NCBI GenBank assembly: GCA_029783825.1
Contig: JAREIK010002964.1
Span: forward strand, 1,115,291-1,179,290
Length of the DNA: 64,000 bases
Origin: Sapria himalayana
Lineage: Eukaryota > Streptophyta > Magnoliopsida > Malpighiales > Rafflesiaceae
Direction of reading: 5' to 3'
This document shows positions 60,131 through 64,000 of this stretch, in pieces. The position numbers were made by a program, and so were the translations under genes. How positions within the stretch are numbered: position 1 is the first letter of the stretch; each line of letters opens with the position of its first letter. The notes below the pieces were generated by a model. It was not told the origin of the DNA and did no database searches. It was given only the letters and a program-made list of their open reading frames with translations.

Positions 60131-60771
60131 CTAACTCTAAGTTTTTCTTATTTCTATTTTTTAACTTTAAGTGTAGTATAGTCTCTCTATAGTATATTAT
60201 TTTATTTTATACATATTAGATATACATATATAGTATATTATACTTCTTTATTTCAATTCATATTCAATACTTGTGCACATGACATGAAAAAATGAGATAG
60301 ACAATTCACAATGGCGTGAGTGTTTTTGTTAGCCCGTGCAATACTACAAGTTGGTTGTGTGGACTCAACTCTTGAAATTAGAATTTACAAAGAAGTGGTC
60401 CGTAGGCACGGTACTAGCTTTTTAATTTTATTGTTATAGTGTTAATTTAGAACTTTATAATTTTTTTATAACATTTTTATTTTATTTAAATAATATAAAC
60501 AAATAAAAAAATATCTCAAAGTGAATATAAGGAAAATAATTAAGTATAAAATTGACTTAGATATAGTTGTAGATAACAATGATAACTCTCCTAAAAGATA
60601 TAAAATGGATACTATGTATTGTCCAACGACCTCAATCCAAGCTCATATGTCACCTAAAAAACAAAAAACTAGATGAATATCAATAATTTGAATAAACCTT
60701 TAAAATAATTAAAACTAAAACTTCTAAAAGTACCATGAAGAATCGGCACAATTTATATATTATAAAAAGAT

Positions 60772-60870
60772 ATGTGTGTGTGTGTGTGTGTGTGTTGTGT
60801 TGTGTGTGTGTGTGTGTGTGTGTTGTGTTGTGTGTGTGTGTGTGTGTTGTGTTGTGTGTGTATGTGTGTA
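60772..60870. repeat. (GT)n with regular TTGTGTTG breaks
   Basis: GT runs of 18-22 bases are separated three times by TTGTGTTG, making a higher-order repeat of about 32 bp. Confidence 0.9.
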
Positions 60871-60899
60871 GAAGTGCGTGTAGGATTGAGCACCAAAAA

Positions 60900-62514
60900 A
60901 GACATACTATTCAATGCACTAAAAAACACAGTACATTAGATTTGAGACAAACTCAACTTAGTATTGGAGTCATTCAAGATTGATTTAGTTCAGCTTCATT
61001 AATCCCCTTCAATTATTAGAATGTTATTGGGAGGAAAGAAATGATCAAATTAATGACAATCATGCATCCCTCGATTATATTTTTGAAGGATCATAGGGTA
61101 GTCAGTATTATGTAAACCTATTTCTAGCCTATTTATTATAGAATTTCTATATTTGCATATATGAATGACATAATAAAATAGTAAAATTTAGAAAAATAAT
61201 TAATAATTAATGAATTGAAAAAATATATGGAAAAGTATTTGTGATATATGATATAAAGACTAGTCGCAATGGTACATTATTTGCATGCCTAACCTCCTAG
61301 ACATATTACTTAGAATCTAAATGGAAACTTAATAAAAAGATATTAGAATTTTTTAAAATTCTCCATCTTTATGATTACCATACCATATATGAGTGTATGT
61401 CATGAATATTTAGGGGAATTATAATTAAAATAAAATATTTAAAATAATTTTTGATTATGCTTCTAATTAAAAAGTAGCTATGCGTGTTTGTTTGGACTAT
61501 TAGAAATGAATTGTTAGGTGAGATATTTTATATTAGGTTCATATATCATGTGATTAACCTGATAGTACAGGTAGGAATACAAATTATTTCTCTCATACTA
61601 AAAAAATAAAAAATTTGCTAAAATACCTTAAAATTCCTAATAGACAACAAGAGTTTAACATCCTATATTAATTTATGATAATTAATAAAAATTAAATAGA
61701 TATGAAACATCATTAGAATTATACCTACTTGATGTTGAAGTCATATGTTGGCTACCAATATGTGATATATGACTACTTTAATAATTTTAGTGACAAACTT
61801 ATTATTGATGATTCTGATTAGGATGCAAAAATTTTATTTATAAAATTTCTAAAGATTTTTTATGACACGATGAATATGTGTTTGTTTGAATACACTCTCA
61901 CTACTTATATTGTACTTATATTGAAGTCAACATATGAGTAACATGTTTAGCAAATATAGAAGTCACCATGCATTTACTATCATGACTATTGAGATGAAGA
62001 CTAAGTATTTGATAAATATTAGGCTTCCATTCTATATTAATTATTAGGATGCATATATGGATCATAGGGCTACATTGGAAGGGGTAAAAAAAGTTACATA
62101 TCCACATGCATAAATAAGGTTCACTAACCTGAAAGGTTAATTCATAAAAAATTAACTAACTTATTTTTATATTACAATACTAGGTAAATATTTATAGGCA
62201 AGCTCTGAATATGGACATATAAACCATATTTGAAGATAATGACTTCTCTATTTAGTTAGCCAGGGGCAAATGACGATGTATTCTATCAAATAAGAATGAG
62301 TCATCTAAATAATTAGATATTGATTACTATTCAATACTATCACATGATAATAATAAGAACTTAAACATTTTGAAATGATAGAAATTATATAAATCTATAT
62401 ATTCCATGTTATTTAAGATGATATGTGATCTATTGACCTCTATATTGTCTAGCATGTTATCAGAGTCTTTTTTTTTGTAATAGAGAATGTAATTTCAGAT
62501 AAGAGATCAAGATT
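60900..62514. other. AT-rich DNA, nothing recognised
   Basis: No conserved coding frame or tandem array. A minus-strand open frame (61916-62107) has no recognised motif. Confidence 0.5.
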
Positions 62515-64000
62515 CACTACAAGAAAAATCCCATATAACTAGGGACAATTCCTTAGATAAATGGGCATTTTTCATTGCTAAACGAGATATAGCAAGGGAT
62601 TACTGACAGATCAATTTCCTATCTAAAGTGCTCCTTGCTAAAATTTAGCGAGGAAAAGTGTCCCTGGCTAAATATTTAGCGACGGAAAAATCTCTTGCTA
62701 AAAAAAATAAATTCCCTAGCTAAAGTAGCAAGCTAAATGAGATTTTTTGTCTCTAAATGAAAATAATGACGGAAGATTCCCAAACTAAAATGCTGGTCGC
62801 TAAATTGTAGCGACTGAAATAGTCCCTAGCTAAATAAATTTAGTGATGGAAAAATCCTTTGCTAAATTAAAGATTTCCCTAGCTAAATTAGCTAGGGATT
62901 TTTCCCTTGCTAATTTAGCAAGGGATTTTTCCATAACTATTTTAATTTCAAAACTATTTTCAGAATTTAATTTATTTTAAAATTTTTTTATTAAATAATT
63001 TAATATTTTAATATCAAATTGAATAAAAAAAGAAACTATAAATAATTTATAATAAACAAAAAATAAAATCATTTAATAACTTATTCTAATTCAATATTTT
63101 ACATAATTGAAACAAAAAAATAACAAAATTTTATTATATCTTATTTATCAATGTATCTCCCGATAGTGCATAAAGTATAATATATCTATTCATTAACGTT
63201 GCTTTCTCTCCCTCTGTTCCTCCGATCACCAACCTTTTGCTGCGAAAAAGTTGTCCAAGTCAGTGCGTTATGTCTATTAAAAAATTCCTTAACTTATACA
63301 AGCTTCGTATTAGAAATAATGCGGTACCATATCCGTAAGAAATTTAAACCACTCAATCAAATCAAAATAAATAAAAAAAACTATGTTTTGATAAATATAT
63401 ATTACTATAGTAAATATGTACATATATACTAGCATTTCACTCATATATATATTACTGTATTATACGTACATATAAACTACAATATTATGCGTACATATAT
63501 ACTGAGTACATATATACTCAGTATATATGTACACAAAATACTGTAGTATAATATGTATGTATATACTGACTATATATATATATGTATATACCACAATTGT
63601 TGCCATTGATGCTACCGTTTCCCCTGTTGCTGCTGTTGCTATCATTGCTACTACTGTTACTGCCATTACTACCACTGCTGCTACCATTGCTATTGTTGTT
63701 GCCGCTACTACTGCCACAACTACTGTCGTCGCTGCCGCCGTTGCTGCCACCGTTGCTGCCGCCGCAGCTACTGTCACCACAACTACTGTCGTCACTGCCG
63801 CCGCTGATGCCGTAGCTGCCTCCATTGCGGCTGCTGCCACTGATGTAGCCGCTGCCGCTAATGCCGCTGCTACCACCACTATCGCCATTGCTGCCGCTAC
63901 CACTGATGCCACTGCTGCCTCTACTGCAACCACAGCAGCTATTGTCGTAGCTATCGCTAGTTCCGTTGCCACCACCACTATTGCCGTTGCCGCTACTACT
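62515..64000. mobile_element. CACTA element C, left part (truncated by window end)
   Basis: It begins CACTACAAGAAAAATCCC and matches 6292 onward of element A block by block: GGGACAATTCCTTAGATAAATG, the GCTAAA/TTTAGC array to 62940, the GATCACCAAC segment near 63225, the TACATATATACTGAGTACATA palindromes near 63500 and the GCY tract. The triplet before it is ATT. It shares the orientation of A. The right end lies outside the window, so size and TSD cannot be given. Confidence 0.85.
63598..64000. repeat. GCY/NCY triplet tract in element C
   Basis: The same kind of GCT/GCC/ACT/GTC triplet tract as at 7370-8125, running to the window edge. Open frames on both strands are a by-product. Confidence 0.7.

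Noticed and set aside
60735..60983. Cys/Val-rich ORF
   Set aside because: Translation of the GT microsatellite.

Overview
The window is AT-rich flowering-plant nuclear DNA. The evidence is plant-type CACTA transposases, a plant mobile domain (PMD) gene, fragments of plant TraB and LRR-kinase genes, Ty1/copia and Ty3/gypsy remnants, hAT and Harbinger MITEs, and GT-AG introns. I found no intact host gene, rRNA or tRNA gene, and no CRISPR or bacterial features. The species cannot be told from the sequence.

The main structure is a nested transposon complex at 5.7-45.2 kb. A decayed PMD pseudogene runs on the plus strand in three blocks (5690-6291, 21848-22332, 43797-45200). Two related CACTA elements of opposite orientation split it: A (6292-21847, ends CACTACAAGAAAA, TSD CAT/CGT) and B (22333-43793, TSD CAT on both sides). 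B is itself split by an unrelated CACTA element, D (24198-38834, ends CACTACAACAAAA, TSD ATG on both sides). D carries a nearly complete but disabled gene pair: a TNP2-type transposase (30185-33583) and a Ptta/En/Spm-type protein with a C-terminal Ulp1-like cysteine protease (33869-37120). D also holds gypsy and copia pol scraps. Element A carries two captured pieces of one plant LRR-kinase-type gene in opposite orientations (11185-12074 plus, 13901-14127 minus), a coiled-coil remnant shared with B, large minisatellites, and a duplicated module with a long GCY (Ala-codon-like) triplet tract. Element C, a relative of A, begins at 62515 and runs off the window.

Left of the complex (1-5.7 kb) are AT-rich DNA, a 31-bp minisatellite, one exon of a TraB-domain gene (minus), a Harbinger/Tourist-like MITE with TTA TSDs, and a very GC-rich hAT-like MITE with a perfect 8-bp TSD. 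To the right (46.4-62.5 kb) are two copia-type LTR elements with gag and protease-region remnants but no recognisable reverse transcriptase. One is minus strand (about 46.4-51.28 kb) and has an extra inverted LTR that forms a near-palindrome of about 2 kb; the other is plus strand (51.8-55.9 kb). Beyond them are a further LTR/PBS remnant, a 600-bp tandem duplication, a CpG-decayed hAT relative and a GT microsatellite.

The window therefore reads as a stratified transposon graveyard. The insertion order can be inferred as PMD gene, then A and B, then D inside B. Family calls rest on motifs read by eye; no database search was run.
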